A DNA stretch of 64,000 bases from Comamonas terrigena NBRC 13299 (GTDB taxonomy: Bacteria > Pseudomonadota > Gammaproteobacteria > Burkholderiales > Burkholderiaceae_C). Positions 34,062-43,606 of this stretch are shown in pieces. The stretch is taken from contig NZ_AP019749.1 of the NCBI RefSeq assembly GCF_006740045.1, forward strand, positions 1,693,001 to 1,757,000. Direction: 5' to 3'. The notes under the pieces are model-generated. The model was not told the origin of the DNA and ran no database searches. It was given only the letters and a program-made list of their open reading frames with translations. Numbering within the stretch: the stretch's first letter is position 1; the number at the start of each line of letters is the position of its first letter. The position numbers and the translations under genes are program-made.

Positions 34062-36692
34062 TTATACGGCGGCGGCAGCTTCCCGTTGGCGGGTGTTTTC
34101 GGCAAGGAAGTCCTGGGCAAAGCGCTGCAGCACCCCGCCGGCTTCGTAGATGCTGACTTCTTCTGCTGTATCGAGGCGGCAGGTCACCGGTACCTCGGTG
34201 CGTGCGCCGGTGGTGCGGTGGATGTGCAGTGTCAGCTGCGCACGCGGCTGGCGCTGGCCCAGCACATCAAAGGTCTCCGTACCGTCCAGCCCCAGGGTGT
34301 GGCGGGTGGTGCCGGGCAGGAACTCCAGCGGCAGCACCCCCATGCCGATCAGGTTGGTGCGGTGGATGCGCTCAAAGCCTTCGGCCACGATCGCTTCCAC
34401 CCCTGCCAGGCGCACGCCCTTGGCGGCCCAGTCGCGGCTGGAGCCCTGGCCGTAGTCGGCCCCCGCAATGATGAGCAGCGGTTGCCGGCGCTGCATATAG
34501 GTTTCGATCGCCTCCCACATGCGCATGGTTGTGCCCTCGGGCTCGACCCGCGCGAGCGACCCCTGGCGGACCTTGCCCGCCGCGTCCAGCACCATTTCGT
34601 TGAACAGCTTGGGGTTGGCGAAGGTGGCGCGCTGGGCCGTCAGGTGGTCGCCACGGTGGGTGGCATAGGAGTTGAAGTCTTCCTCGGGCAGGCCCATGGC
34701 GTGCAGGTACTCCCCGGCGGCCGAGTCCAGCAGGATGGCGTTGGAGGGCGAGAGGTGGTCGGTGGTGATGTTGTCCGGCAGGATGGCCAGCGGCCGCATG
34801 CCACGCAGCGTGCGCGCACCGGCCAGCGCGCCTTCCCAGTACGGCGGGCGGCGGATGTAGGTGGATTGCGGGCGCCAGTTATAGAGCGCTGCTTCCCGGG
34901 CCCCGTGATCGGGCTGGATGGCAAACATGGGTTCGTACACCGCACGGAACTGCTCGGGCCGGACGGCGGCCTTGGCCACGGCGTCGATTTCGGCATCGCT
35001 GGGCCAGATGTCCTTGAGGCGGATCTCGCGCCCCTGGAACACGCCGAGCACATCGTTTTCGATATCGAAGCGGATGGTGCCCGCAATGGCATAGGCCACC
35101 ACCAGCGGGGGCGACGCCAGAAAGGCCTGCCGTGCTTGGGGGTGGATGCGGCCGTCGAAGTTGCGGTTGCCCGAGAGCACGGCGGTGGTGTAGAGGTCGC
35201 GGTCGATGATCTCCTGCTGGATGGCGGGTTCCAGCGCGCCGCTCATGCCGTTGCAGGTGGTGCAGGCAAACGCCACCACGCCGAAGCCCAGCGCTTCCAG
35301 GTCATGCAGCAGGCCGGCCTGCTGCAGGTACAGCGGCACGGTCTTGGAGCCAGGGGCCAGCGAGGTCTTGACCCAGGGCTTGCGTGCCAGCCCCAGATTG
35401 CGCGCATTGCGCGCCAGCAGGCCGGCGGCGATCACATTGCGCGGGTTGCTGGTGTTGGTGCAGCTGGTGATGGCGGCAATGATGACCGCGCCGTCGGGCA
35501 TCTGGCCTTCGGTCTGCGTCCAGGGCCCGGCAATGCCTTGGGCCGCCAGGTCGGTGGTGGCCAGGCGCGCATGCGGGTTGGACGGGCCGGCGATGTTGCG
35601 CACCACGCTGGACAGGTCAAAGTGCAGGGTGCGTTCGTATTCGGCGTGCGCCAGGGTATCGGCCCAGAGGCCGGCCTGCCTGGCATAGGTTTCGACCAGC
35701 TGCACCTGGGCCGGTTCGCGGCCGGTCAGGCGCAGGTAGTCGATGGTCTGCTCGTCGATGGCGAACATGGCGGCGGTGGCTCCGTACTCGGGCGCCATGT
35801 TGGAGATGGTGGCGCGGTCGCCAATGGTCAGGCTGCGTGCGCCTGCGCCAAAGAATTCCAGGTAGGCGCCCACCACTTTCTGCTGGCGCAGGAACTGCGT
35901 CAGGGCCAGCACCACGTCGGTGGCGGTGACGCCGCCGGGGCGCTGGCCGGTGAGTTGCACGCCAACGATCTCGGGCAGGCGCATCCAGGAGGCGCGGCCC
36001 AGCATCACGTTCTCTGCCTCCAGCCCGCCCACGCCCACGGCGATCACGCCCAGGGCATCCACATGGGGGGTGTGGCTGTCGGTGCCCACCAGGGTGTCGG
36101 GGTAGGCTTCGCCATTGACGGCGTGGACCACGGGGCTCATCCGCTCCAGATTGATCTGGTGCATGATGCCGTTGCCCGGGGGGATCACTTCGACGTTCTG
36201 GAACGCGCGCTTGCACCAGTCGATGAAGTGAAAGCGGTCCTCGTTGCGGCGGTCTTCGATGGCGCGGTTTCTGGCGAAGGCCTGCGGGTCATCGCCCCCG
36301 CATTCCACGGCCAGCGAGTGGTCCACGATGAGCTGCACGGGCACCACCGGATTCACGGCCGCCGGATCACCCCCTTGCGCCGCAATCGCGTCGCGCAGAC
36401 CGGCCAGGTCCACCAGCGCGGTCTGGCCCAGGATGTCATGGCAGACCACACGGGCCGGGAACCAGGGAAAGTCGCGCTGGCGCTGGCGGTGGACGATCTG
36501 TCCCAGGCATTCGGTGAGGATGGCCGGGTCGCAGCGGCGCACCAGATTTTCGGCATGCACGCGGCTGGTGTAGGGCAGGGTGGCCCAGGCGCCGGGGCGG
36601 ATGGCTTCCACGGCGGCCTGCGCGTCAAAGTAATGCAGTGCGGTGCCGGGCAGCGGTTGGCGGTAGGGGTTGGGGCTTTGGGGCGTGCTCAT
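34062..36692 (-). CDS. acnD: Fe/S-dependent 2-methylisocitrate dehydratase AcnD
   Basis: Aconitase-family enzyme dehydrating 2-methylcitrate to trans-2-methylaconitate. At 876 aa it has the expected AcnD size. The [4Fe-4S] ligands are seen in SCTNTSNP and ACTTCNGMSG, aconitase signatures in VGTDSHTPHVDALGV and GADYGQGSSRDWAAKG. Start at 36692 (MSTPQSPNPYRQPLPGT); the frame stays open upstream through gntR but that part is antisense noise. The ribosome site is weak, consistent with coupling to gntR 23 bases away. Works with PrpF because AcnD yields the trans isomer. Confidence 0.93.
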   Translation of the reverse strand: MSTPQSPNPYRQPLPGTALHYFDAQAAVEAIRPGAWATLPYTSRVHAENLVRRCDPAILTECLGQIVHRQRQRDFPWFPARVVCHDILGQTALVDLAGLRDAIAAQGGDPAAVNPVVPVQLIVDHSLAVECGGDDPQAFARNRAIEDRRNEDRFHFIDWCKRAFQNVEVIPPGNGIMHQINLERMSPVVHAVNGEAYPDTLVGTDSHTPHVDALGVIAVGVGGLEAENVMLGRASWMRLPEIVGVQLTGQRPGGVTATDVVLALTQFLRQQKVVGAYLEFFGAGARSLTIGDRATISNMAPEYGATAAMFAIDEQTIDYLRLTGREPAQVQLVETYARQAGLWADTLAHAEYERTLHFDLSSVVRNIAGPSNPHARLATTDLAAQGIAGPWTQTEGQMPDGAVIIAAITSCTNTSNPRNVIAAGLLARNARNLGLARKPWVKTSLAPGSKTVPLYLQQAGLLHDLEALGFGVVAFACTTCNGMSGALEPAIQQEIIDRDLYTTAVLSGNRNFDGRIHPQARQAFLASPPLVVAYAIAGTIRFDIENDVLGVFQGREIRLKDIWPSDAEIDAVAKAAVRPEQFRAVYEPMFAIQPDHGAREAALYNWRPQSTYIRRPPYWEGALAGARTLRGMRPLAILPDNITTDHLSPSNAILLDSAAGEYLHAMGLPEEDFNSYATHRGDHLTAQRATFANPKLFNEMVLDAAGKVRQGSLARVEPEGTTMRMWEAIETYMQRRQPLLIIAGADYGQGSSRDWAAKGVRLAGVEAIVAEGFERIHRTNLIGMGVLPLEFLPGTTRHTLGLDGTETFDVLGQRQPRAQLTLHIHRTTGARTEVPVTCRLDTAEEVSIYEAGGVLQRFAQDFLAENTRQREAAAAV

Positions 36693-36715
36693 TTTTTTGG
36701 GTCTGGTGGCAGCGT

Positions 36716-37255
36716 TCACAGCGCGGTACTCGGGAGCGGCTGCGGCTCTGGTTGTTGCTGCGTGGGTGGCTGTGGCGGCAGCTGTGGGGTGGGGATGTGC
36801 GGAAAGACCGAAGCCGGGAGCGGCGCAGTGCCGGGTGGCCGACCGAAGGCCTGGCCCCATGGCGCACCACCTGCGTGACCTTGCGCCAGCCGCAGCCGGG
36901 CTTGCGCCACGGCGTGCAGCTGGCGGGTCAGCACGGTGCTGGCGGCATGGGGCTGGCGCTCCAGCTGGGCCAGGTGAGCGGCCAGCAGGCTGCACAGCTG
37001 CTGGGCTTCCAGCACCTGGGCGGGCGTGAGCTGTGTCACGCGCATGCCGCGCCGGGGCACGGCAGTCAGCAGGCCTTCCTGGCACAGCAGCTTCATGGCT
37101 TCCCGCACGGGGGTGCGGCTCACACCAAACTCCTGGGCCAGCGCGCCGTCGTTGATGTCGCTGCCGGGCGGGATCTGGTGGCTCAGAATGCGCTCGCGCA
37201 GTTTGCCGGCAATGGCGATGCACAACGAATGGGGCTGGATGGTCTGGGAGGTCAT
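36716..37255 (-). CDS. GntR-family regulator inside the prp operon, short C-terminal domain
   Basis: A 179-aa regulator with a complete GntR winged HTH (about residues 12-72: LRERILSHQIPPGSDINDG, VSRTPVREAMKLL, GLLTAVPRRGMRV). The C-terminal part starts like a FadR/FCD helix bundle (LEAQQLCSLLAAHLAQLE) but then passes into a Pro/Gln-rich tail (PPTQQQPEPQPLP) instead of completing the ligand domain; FadR-type members usually have 220-240 residues. The metal/ligand residues of FCD are therefore probably absent. Between prpC and acnD with 23-base gaps each side. An auto- or pathway-regulator is likely. Confidence 0.85.
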   Translation of the reverse strand: MTSQTIQPHSLCIAIAGKLRERILSHQIPPGSDINDGALAQEFGVSRTPVREAMKLLCQEGLLTAVPRRGMRVTQLTPAQVLEAQQLCSLLAAHLAQLERQPHAASTVLTRQLHAVAQARLRLAQGHAGGAPWGQAFGRPPGTAPLPASVFPHIPTPQLPPQPPTQQQPEPQPLPSTAL

Positions 37256-37278
37256 GGTGTGCGCGCAGGGTGCAGGGC

Positions 37279-38466
37279 TTATCGTCGTTCGTCGATGGGG
37301 ACAAACTGCAGATCGTCCGGGCCGGTGTAGTGGGCGCTGGGGCGGATGATCTTGTTGTCCTGGCGCTGCTCGATGATGTGGGCCGCCCAGCCGCTGGTGC
37401 GGGCAATCACGAACAGCGGGGTGAACATGGCGGTGGGCACTCCCATCATGTGGTAGCTGACGGCGCTGAACCAGTCGAGGTTGGGGAACATGTTCTTCAC
37501 CTCCCACATCACCGATTCCAGGCGCGCGGCGATGTCGTACATCTTGGTGCTGCCCGCTTCTTCGGAGAGCCGTTGGGCCACGCCCTTGATGACCACATTG
37601 CGCGGGTCGCTCACGGTGTAGACGGGGTGGCCGAAGCCGATCACCACTTCCTTGGCTTCCACGCGGCGGCGGATGTCGCCTTCGGCTTCATCGGCGTTGT
37701 CGTAGCGCTTCTGGATTTCAAAGGCGACTTCGTTCGCTCCGCCATGTTTGGGGCCGCGCAGCGCGCCGATGGCGCCGGTGATGGCCGAATACATGTCACT
37801 GCCGGTGCCTGCCACCACGCGGGCCGTGAAGGTGGAGGCATTGAATTCATGCTCGGCATACAGATTGAGCGAGGTGTGCATGGCGCGCACCCAGCTCTCG
37901 GAAGGGCTGGTGCCGTGCAGCAGGTGCAGGAAGTGGCCGCCGATGGAGTCGTCGTCGGTCTCCACCTCGATGCGGCGGCCCGAATTGCTGAAGTGGTACC
38001 AGTACAACAGCATGCTGCCCAGTGAGGCCATCAGGCGGTCGGCAATGTCGCGTGCGCCGGGCAGGTTGTGGTCGTCCTTCTCGGGCAGGGCGCAGCCCAG
38101 CGCCGAGACACCGGTGCGCATCACATCCATGGGGTGGCTGGCGGCGGGCAATTGCTCCAGTGCCAGTTTCACGCTGGTGGGCAGGCCGCGCAGTGCCTTG
38201 AGCCGGGTCTTGTAGGCCTTGAGTTCGGAGCGCGTGGGCAGCTTGCCGTGCACCAGCAGGTGGGCGATTTCCTCAAACTCGCAGACTTCGGCAATGTCCA
38301 GAATGTCATAGCCACGGTAGTGCAGATCGTTGCCGGTCTTGCCCACCGTGCACAGCGCCGTGTTGCCGGCGGTCACGCCGGCGAGGGCCACGGACTTCTT
38401 GGGTTTGAACGCGGCTGGGGCAGCCGCAGCGGCGGGTGGGGTGGGGATGGGGGCCACGGTGCTCAT
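37279..38466 (-). CDS. prpC: 2-methylcitrate synthase PrpC
   Basis: Condenses propionyl-CoA with oxaloacetate to 2-methylcitrate, the first step of the pathway. The 395-aa product has the citrate synthase fold with the three active-site residues: His in NSGRR..EVE-type region/[12 protein letters not shown], His in GFGHPVY, Asp in the late helix. PrpC-type features are [11 protein letters not shown] and [14 protein letters not shown]. First gene of the prpC-gntR-acnD-prpF operon. A divergent ScfR-type regulator gene starts 221 bases away. Confidence 0.93.
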   Translation of the reverse strand: MSTVAPIPTPPAAAAAPAAFKPKKSVALAGVTAGNTALCTVGKTGNDLHYRGYDILDIAEVCEFEEIAHLLVHGKLPTRSELKAYKTRLKALRGLPTSVKLALEQLPAASHPMDVMRTGVSALGCALPEKDDHNLPGARDIADRLMASLGSMLLYWYHFSNSGRRIEVETDDDSIGGHFLHLLHGTSPSESWVRAMHTSLNLYAEHEFNASTFTARVVAGTGSDMYSAITGAIGALRGPKHGGANEVAFEIQKRYDNADEAEGDIRRRVEAKEVVIGFGHPVYTVSDPRNVVIKGVAQRLSEEAGSTKMYDIAARLESVMWEVKNMFPNLDWFSAVSYHMMGVPTAMFTPLFVIARTSGWAAHIIEQRQDNKIIRPSAHYTGPDDLQFVPIDERR

Positions 38467-38530
38467 GCAGGTCTCCTGAAATATGGGGCAGGCAGATCCA
38501 GTGCTGGGGGCCGGCTGTGATCTGCCATAC

Positions 38531-38630
38531 TTCGCAATCTACGCATTTGCTTGACACGGTGGTAGGCCTGAATTGGCGAATCATTGCGAAGCAAAGTGCG
38601 AAATTTTGCGAATCTTGCGAAGTCCACGAA
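38531..38630. promoter_or_regulatory. Cluster of TTGCGAA repeats between prpC and the ScfR-type gene
   Basis: Exact TTGCGAA at 38584-38590, 38606-38612 and 38615-38621; near-copies TTGGCGAA (38573-38580) and GTGCGAA (38596-38602); an inverted TTCGCAA at 38531-38537. RamB/ScfR regulators bind short TTTGCAAA-like sites, so this is the probable operator controlling prpC and the regulator itself. TTGACA at 38551-38556 is a possible -35 box. Confidence 0.75.
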
Positions 38631-38687
38631 GTTAGACCATCTGCCAAGGCCGATGGACTGCAGGACCAGCACACGGAGACAGGAACC

Positions 38688-40148
38688 ATGGCCAAGACCT
38701 TCATGGGCGTGCGGCTGCGCAGCCTGCGCGCCGAACGCGGCATGACGCAGGCGGCGCTGGCCCAGGCGCTGGGGCTGTCGCCGAGCTATCTGAACCAGAT
38801 CGAACAGGATCAGCGACCGCTGACGGTGGCCGTGCTGCTGAAGATCCACAAGGTGCTGGGGGTGGATATCCAGCAGTTCTCGGAAGACGAAGAAGCCCGG
38901 TTGCTGGCCCAGCTGCGCGATGCGTTGGCGGCCATGCCCCAGCCCACGGTGGCTGTGCCCCTGCCCGAGCTGCGCGAAGTCGCCACCCGGCTGCCACAGC
39001 TGGCGCAGGCGCTGCTGGCCATGCACCAGCGCCATGTGGCTGATGTCGAGCGGTTGGAAGCGCTGACGGCCCGCCTGGGCGATGGTCGCGCCGAATTAGC
39101 AGAAGGGGGCGGCAGCACCAGCGCGCTGCTGGCCGAGCCGCCACGCCAGATGCCGTTTGAAGCGGTGCGTGATTTCTTCTTTGCCCACCGTAACCACTTT
39201 GATGCGCTGGACCGTGCGGCCGAAACCCTGGCCACCCAGGCCAGGGAGCAGACCAGCGCGCAGGGCGGCAGCCTGCAGGAATGGCTGCAGTTCCGGCTGC
39301 AGGCCAGGCACCAGGTGCTGGTGCTGCGCGGCAGCCAGGGCGGGGCGCACAGCCACCGCCGCTTTGATGCCGCCACACGCACCCTCTACGTTGCGCCGCA
39401 GCTGCGCCCGGCCCAGCAGGCTTTTCAGCTGGCCACGCAACTGGCGCTGCTGGAGTTTGATGCGCTGATCGAGGACGCGCTGAAGTCCACCCTCTGGCAG
39501 GACGATGCCACGCGGCGCCTGGCCCGCATGGGCCTGGCCAACTATGTGGCCGGAGCCTTTGTGCTGCCGTATGGCGAATTTCTGCAGGCTGCCGAAAGCC
39601 TGCAGTACGACGTGGACCTGCTGGCCCGCCGCTTTGGGGTGGGGTTCGAGACGGTGTGCCACCGGCTTTCCACCTTGCAGCGGGCGGAGGCGCCGGGTGT
39701 GCCGTTCTTCTTCATCCGGGTGGACCGGGCCGGCAATATCAGCAAGCGCCAGTCGGCCACGCATTTCCACTTCTCCAAGACTGGGGGCACCTGCCCGTTG
39801 TGGGTGGTGTACGAGGCCTTCACCCAGCCGGGCCGCATCGTGCCCCAGCTGGCCAGCATGCCCGACGGGCGGGTCTACCTCTGGATTGCCCGCACCATCA
39901 GCCGGGCAGGGCACGGCTGGGGGGCGCCAGGCAAGACCTTTTCCATCGGCATGGGCTGCGACCTGCAGCATGCGGCGCGGCTGGTGTATTCCAAGGGCCT
40001 GGATCTGCGCAATCTGGACGCGGCGACCCCCATCGGCATGGGCTGCAAGGTCTGCGAGCGCAATGCCTGCCCGCAACGGGCCTTCCCCTTTGTGGGCAAG
40101 CCGCTGCGCGTGAACGAACATGAAAGCGGGTTTGTGCCGTACGGCTGA
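38688..40148 (+). CDS. XRE-family short-chain fatty-acyl regulator (ScfR/RamB type)
   Basis: A 486-aa regulator with an XRE HTH at residues 6-62 (GVRLRSLRAERGMTQAALAQAL ... LSPSYLNQIEQDQRPLT, quoted in part), a central IrrE-like/ImmA-like region and a C-terminal DUF2083-type domain with a cysteine motif CxxCxxxxC (GMGCKVCERNACP). RamB and PrpR of actinobacteria and ScfR homologues in proteobacteria sense acyl-CoA and control propionate/acetate genes. ATG 38688 has AGGA six bases upstream. Divergent from prpC. Confidence 0.9.
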   Translation: MAKTFMGVRLRSLRAERGMTQAALAQALGLSPSYLNQIEQDQRPLTVAVLLKIHKVLGVDIQQFSEDEEARLLAQLRDALAAMPQPTVAVPLPELREVATRLPQLAQALLAMHQRHVADVERLEALTARLGDGRAELAEGGGSTSALLAEPPRQMPFEAVRDFFFAHRNHFDALDRAAETLATQAREQTSAQGGSLQEWLQFRLQARHQVLVLRGSQGGAHSHRRFDAATRTLYVAPQLRPAQQAFQLATQLALLEFDALIEDALKSTLWQDDATRRLARMGLANYVAGAFVLPYGEFLQAAESLQYDVDLLARRFGVGFETVCHRLSTLQRAEAPGVPFFFIRVDRAGNISKRQSATHFHFSKTGGTCPLWVVYEAFTQPGRIVPQLASMPDGRVYLWIARTISRAGHGWGAPGKTFSIGMGCDLQHAARLVYSKGLDLRNLDAATPIGMGCKVCERNACPQRAFPFVGKPLRVNEHESGFVPYG

Positions 40149-40281
40149 CCCGCGACCAGCTATTCCCGGGGCCGTTGTTGGCGGTGCGACGCAGCGATAG
40201 CAGGACGATGGCGGCGGCGGAGGCAGGGTTACTGCCGGTTGCGCGCATCTGCACTGCTGCCGTGATCGCAGCCCAGCTTGC

Positions 40282-40318
40282 AAAGAGGTCGCAGGGAGGC
40301 CGTAGGCGCGGCCTCTTT
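40282..40318 (+). terminator. Terminator-like hairpin after the ScfR-type gene
   Basis: Eleven-base stem AAAGAGGTCGC / GCGGCCTCTTT (one T:G pair) with a 15-base loop; no T-run follows on the plus strand, so efficiency is uncertain. Confidence 0.45.
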
Positions 40319-40361
40319 ATCATCGGCCTGCCGCCAGTTTTTTTGGCGATGGAAATGCCTG

Positions 40362-41297
40362 ATGTCACGACTGCTGCGGCTGACCACAGCCTTGTTCTCC
40401 ACCACCATGTTGCTGCCCTGGGGCGCGCACGCCGAGGAGTTCCCGGCCGACTGGCACGCCGCCACCTTGCGCGGCACCCTGCAATTCGAGATGGCTTCGC
40501 GCCACACCGGCGCCCGCTATGTCATTCAGGTGGGTTTGCCGCACGCACCGGCACCTGTCGGCGGCTATCCGGTGCTGTGGATGCTGGACGGCAATGCAAG
40601 CTATCCGCTGACCAGCTTTGTCCGGCCCCATGCGGATGACACCCGCCAGGGAAGCCGCCGCGAAGCGCCGCGCACATCCCGTCCGGCCGGTGTGATTGTG
40701 GCCATTGCCTCCGCAAACGACAGCCCTTTCGATGTCGACGGCCGTGCCCGCGACTACACCCCGGTGCCCGATGCGGCAACCGGCGATCGCCTGTCCCCCC
40801 GCTTTGGCGGCGCTGCCGCATTCCGCCAGTTCCTGGTTGAAGAACTGCGCCCACGGATCGCCCAGCAATTTCCTCTGAACTCACTGGCGAACACGCTGTT
40901 CGGGTTCTCGTACGGCGGGCTCTTCACGGTCGATACCTTGCTCACGGATTCCCGCCATTTCCAGCGCTACTGGGCGGCCAGCCCTTCACTCTGGTTCAGC
41001 GATGCACTGCTGGCACGCAGACTGGCAAGCAGCGCGCAGATCAACGCCGGGGCTGGGACCAAGGTGGTGCTGACGGTCGGGGAGGACGAGCAATACCCTG
41101 CGACTCCGGTGCCCGCCGCACGCCAGGAGCACCTGAACCAGCGCGCCATCGTCGACCATGTGCGCAGGGCTGGGGCCGCACTGGCTGCCGCCAACCCGGA
41201 TGCCAGCGTGACCACCGTGGTGGCGCGCGACCACGACCATTTCGACATGCTGATGCACGGGACCCGCAGGGTGGTGGAGTTCGCTTTTGCGTCCTGA
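40362..41297 (+). CDS. Secreted alpha/beta-hydrolase, ferric-enterobactin-esterase type
   Basis: A 311-aa hydrolase with a signal peptide (MSRLLRLTTALFSTTMLLPWGAHA). The catalytic serine lies in FGFSYGG (GxSxGG), with ARDHDHFDM giving the His near the C-terminus. The fold fits the esterase D/IroE/Fes-like family whose members hydrolyse siderophore esters or other acyl esters in the periplasm. No siderophore genes are adjacent, so the substrate is open. Start at 40362 puts the signal at the N-terminus. Confidence 0.83.
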   Translation: MSRLLRLTTALFSTTMLLPWGAHAEEFPADWHAATLRGTLQFEMASRHTGARYVIQVGLPHAPAPVGGYPVLWMLDGNASYPLTSFVRPHADDTRQGSRREAPRTSRPAGVIVAIASANDSPFDVDGRARDYTPVPDAATGDRLSPRFGGAAAFRQFLVEELRPRIAQQFPLNSLANTLFGFSYGGLFTVDTLLTDSRHFQRYWAASPSLWFSDALLARRLASSAQINAGAGTKVVLTVGEDEQYPATPVPAARQEHLNQRAIVDHVRRAGAALAAANPDASVTTVVARDHDHFDMLMHGTRRVVEFAFAS

Positions 41298-41344
41298 AGG
41301 GGGAGTGGTTCTCCAATCCCGCTTTTCAGCAAGGCTGGGTGGGA

Positions 41345-42235
41345 TCAGCTGAACACAAACACCCGGGCGCACAGGTAATCCACCAGGGCCCGGACCTTGG
41401 GGGCGACATGCCTGCCCGCAGGCCACAGGATGTGGAAGACCCCTTCGCGCTGCGCCTGCCCGGGCATGACGCGCACCAGCCGGCCGTCGGCCAGCGGTTC
41501 GCGGATGGCAAAGTCCGGAAGGCAGGCAATGCCGCGCCCCTGCAGGGCGAAGCAGGCGCGGGTCTCGATGTTGTTGCAGACCATGGAGACCGGGACCGTG
41601 GGGGGCTCGCCGTCCGCCCCCGGCGGAAGCGGCCACGCCTCCAGCTTGCCGCTGTGGGGCCAGCGGAAATGCAGGCAGCGGTGGGACTGCAGGTCCTGCA
41701 CATTGCGCGGCGTGCCGTGTGCGGCCAGGTACTCCGGCGACGCGACCAGCACCATCTGGAAATGGCCGAGCTTGCGTGCCGTCAGCCGGGAATCGGCAGG
41801 CTCGCCGGTGCGGACCACGGCATCGAAACCTTCATCGATCACGTCGACCAGGCGGTCTGAAAAATCCAGGTCCAGCTGGATCTCCGGATACTCCCGCATG
41901 AAATCGGCTAGCACTGGCAGAACCAGGGTGCTGACCAGCGGCAGGCTGACACGCAGCCGCCCCCGTGGGGCCGACGAGGCCTGGGACAGTTCCGTCTGGG
42001 CCGCTTCGATCTCGGCCAGGATGCGCCGGCTGCGCTCCAGCAGCAGCAGGCCTTCGGCCGTGGGGGTGATGCTGCGGGTGCTGCGATGGAACAGGCGCAC
42101 GCCCAGCTTCTCTTCCAAGCGTGCCACGCTTTTGCCCACGGCGGAAGCGGAGACCCCCAGCAGGCGGCCGGCCGCGACGAAGCTGCGGGTTTCGGCGACC
42201 TGGACAAACACCACGAATGCGTTGAGGCTGTCCAT
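41345..42235 (-). CDS. LysR-family transcriptional regulator
   Basis: A 296-aa LysR regulator of the CrgA/PA2220-like group: HTH at residues 1-60 (MDSLNAFVVFVQVAETRSF, VSASAVGKSVARLEEKLG, LFHRSTRSITPT), then a substrate-binding domain. Divergent from the serine hydrolase-MFS pair across 174 bases, so those genes are its most likely targets. ATG 42235 is preceded by GGAAC. Product ends 48 bases from the convergent esterase. Confidence 0.9.
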   Translation of the reverse strand: MDSLNAFVVFVQVAETRSFVAAGRLLGVSASAVGKSVARLEEKLGVRLFHRSTRSITPTAEGLLLLERSRRILAEIEAAQTELSQASSAPRGRLRVSLPLVSTLVLPVLADFMREYPEIQLDLDFSDRLVDVIDEGFDAVVRTGEPADSRLTARKLGHFQMVLVASPEYLAAHGTPRNVQDLQSHRCLHFRWPHSGKLEAWPLPPGADGEPPTVPVSMVCNNIETRACFALQGRGIACLPDFAIREPLADGRLVRVMPGQAQREGVFHILWPAGRHVAPKVRALVDYLCARVFVFS

Positions 42236-42409
42236 GTGTTCCGGCCTTCGTCTCTGGGTGCATCTATCGATGCGTTGCTGCGAGTGCCGCTGCATGCACT
42301 GCTGGATTGCGGACATATATGTCCTGGAAGTGCGGAACTCTATCCTACTTTTTCTCGGATGGCAGGCCCCATAAGGTCACGGTGTCTGAGCAAAGAGAGC
42401 AGCGATCCG

Positions 42410-43606
42410 ATGACTTTTTCACTTTCTTGCCCGCCCGCCACCGGCGCGCGGCATTCTATTTCCGGGCTAGAGGCGCAGGTGGCACACGCCGTGCACAGCG
42501 CCCTGGCAGACCAGCGCCTGGTGGGCGCGGTGGTACTGGTCTACCAGCACGGTCAGGCGCTGTGCCGCATGGCCGCAGGCTGGGCCGACCGTGAAGCCCG
42601 CAGTGCGATGGAAGAGGACACGGTGCTCCGCTGGGCTTCGGCCAGCAAGCCGGTGGTCAGCGCCGCCGTGCTGCGGCTGGTGGCCCAGGGGCGGGTGGCC
42701 CTGGACGACCCCATCACGGCCTGGCTGCCGGACTTTCGCCCGCGCTTGCCGGATGGCCGCGAAGCGTGCATCACGGTGCGCCAGTTGCTGAGCCACACTG
42801 CAGGCCTGGGCTACCGTTTTCTGGAGCCCGACGGGCAGGGCGCGTACGCCCAAGCCGGGGTGTCCGATGGCATGGATGCCAGCGGGATCGACCTGGGAGA
42901 AAACCTGCGCCGCATTGCCAGCGTGCCGCTGCTGTATGCGCCGGGCACGGCTTGGGGCTATTCCCTGGCGGTGGATGTGCTGGGTGGCGTGGTGGAGGCG
43001 TTGTGCGGCATGGCCTTGCCACAGGCCGTGGAGGCACTGGTGACGCGCCCCCTGGGCATGGCCGATGCCGGCTTTGTCTGCCGGGATGCGGCGCGCCTGG
43101 CGACGGCCTATGTCAACGGCAGTCCAGCACCCCACCGCTTGCAGGAGGGCGAGGTGGTGGCGCCGTTCGAGGGGACCGTGGGCATTCCCTACAGCCCGGC
43201 GCGCGCCTTGGATGCCGGCGCGTATCCTTCCGGCGGCGCCGGCATGGTGGGTACGGCCGATGATTTGCGGCACCTGCTGGAGGCCTTGCGCACCGGCCAG
43301 GGCGGCTGGATGCCCGAGCACCTGATTGCCGAAATGGGACGGGACCAGACACCAGGGCAGGAGCTGGCAGCCGGCCCCGGCCTGGGGTTTGGCCTGGGCT
43401 TTTCCGTGTTGCGTGACCCGGCACTGGCCCGGTCACCTGAATCCCCAGGCACCTGGCGCTGGGGCGGCGCCTACGGCCATGCCTGGTGGGTGGACCGGGC
43501 CCGGGGGTTGACGGTGGTGGCCATGACCAACACCTTGTATGAGGGCATGTCGGGGCGCTTTGTCACCGATCTGCGGGATGCGGTGTACCAGGGCCTGCAA
43601 GCATGA
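42410..43606 (+). CDS. Beta-lactamase-fold serine hydrolase (EstB type)
   Basis: A 398-aa class-C-like serine hydrolase/esterase. The SxxK nucleophile motif is S77-A-S-K80, the Tyr is in GYSLAVDVLG, and the third element is WGGAYGHAW. The family includes EstB esterases and lipases rather than resistance enzymes. There is no obvious signal peptide, so cytoplasmic. ATG 42410 with AGAGAG upstream. Its stop overlaps the start of the MFS gene by four bases (ATGA), so the two are translated together: hydrolase plus transporter suggests an efflux or uptake-linked modification of a small molecule. Confidence 0.88.
   Translation: MTFSLSCPPATGARHSISGLEAQVAHAVHSALADQRLVGAVVLVYQHGQALCRMAAGWADREARSAMEEDTVLRWASASKPVVSAAVLRLVAQGRVALDDPITAWLPDFRPRLPDGREACITVRQLLSHTAGLGYRFLEPDGQGAYAQAGVSDGMDASGIDLGENLRRIASVPLLYAPGTAWGYSLAVDVLGGVVEALCGMALPQAVEALVTRPLGMADAGFVCRDAARLATAYVNGSPAPHRLQEGEVVAPFEGTVGIPYSPARALDAGAYPSGGAGMVGTADDLRHLLEALRTGQGGWMPEHLIAEMGRDQTPGQELAAGPGLGFGLGFSVLRDPALARSPESPGTWRWGGAYGHAWWVDRARGLTVVAMTNTLYEGMSGRFVTDLRDAVYQGLQA

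Noticed and set aside
33966..36878. 970-codon open frame on the plus strand
   Set aside because: Antisense to acnD and prpF, whose catalytic motifs prove the minus strand is coding.
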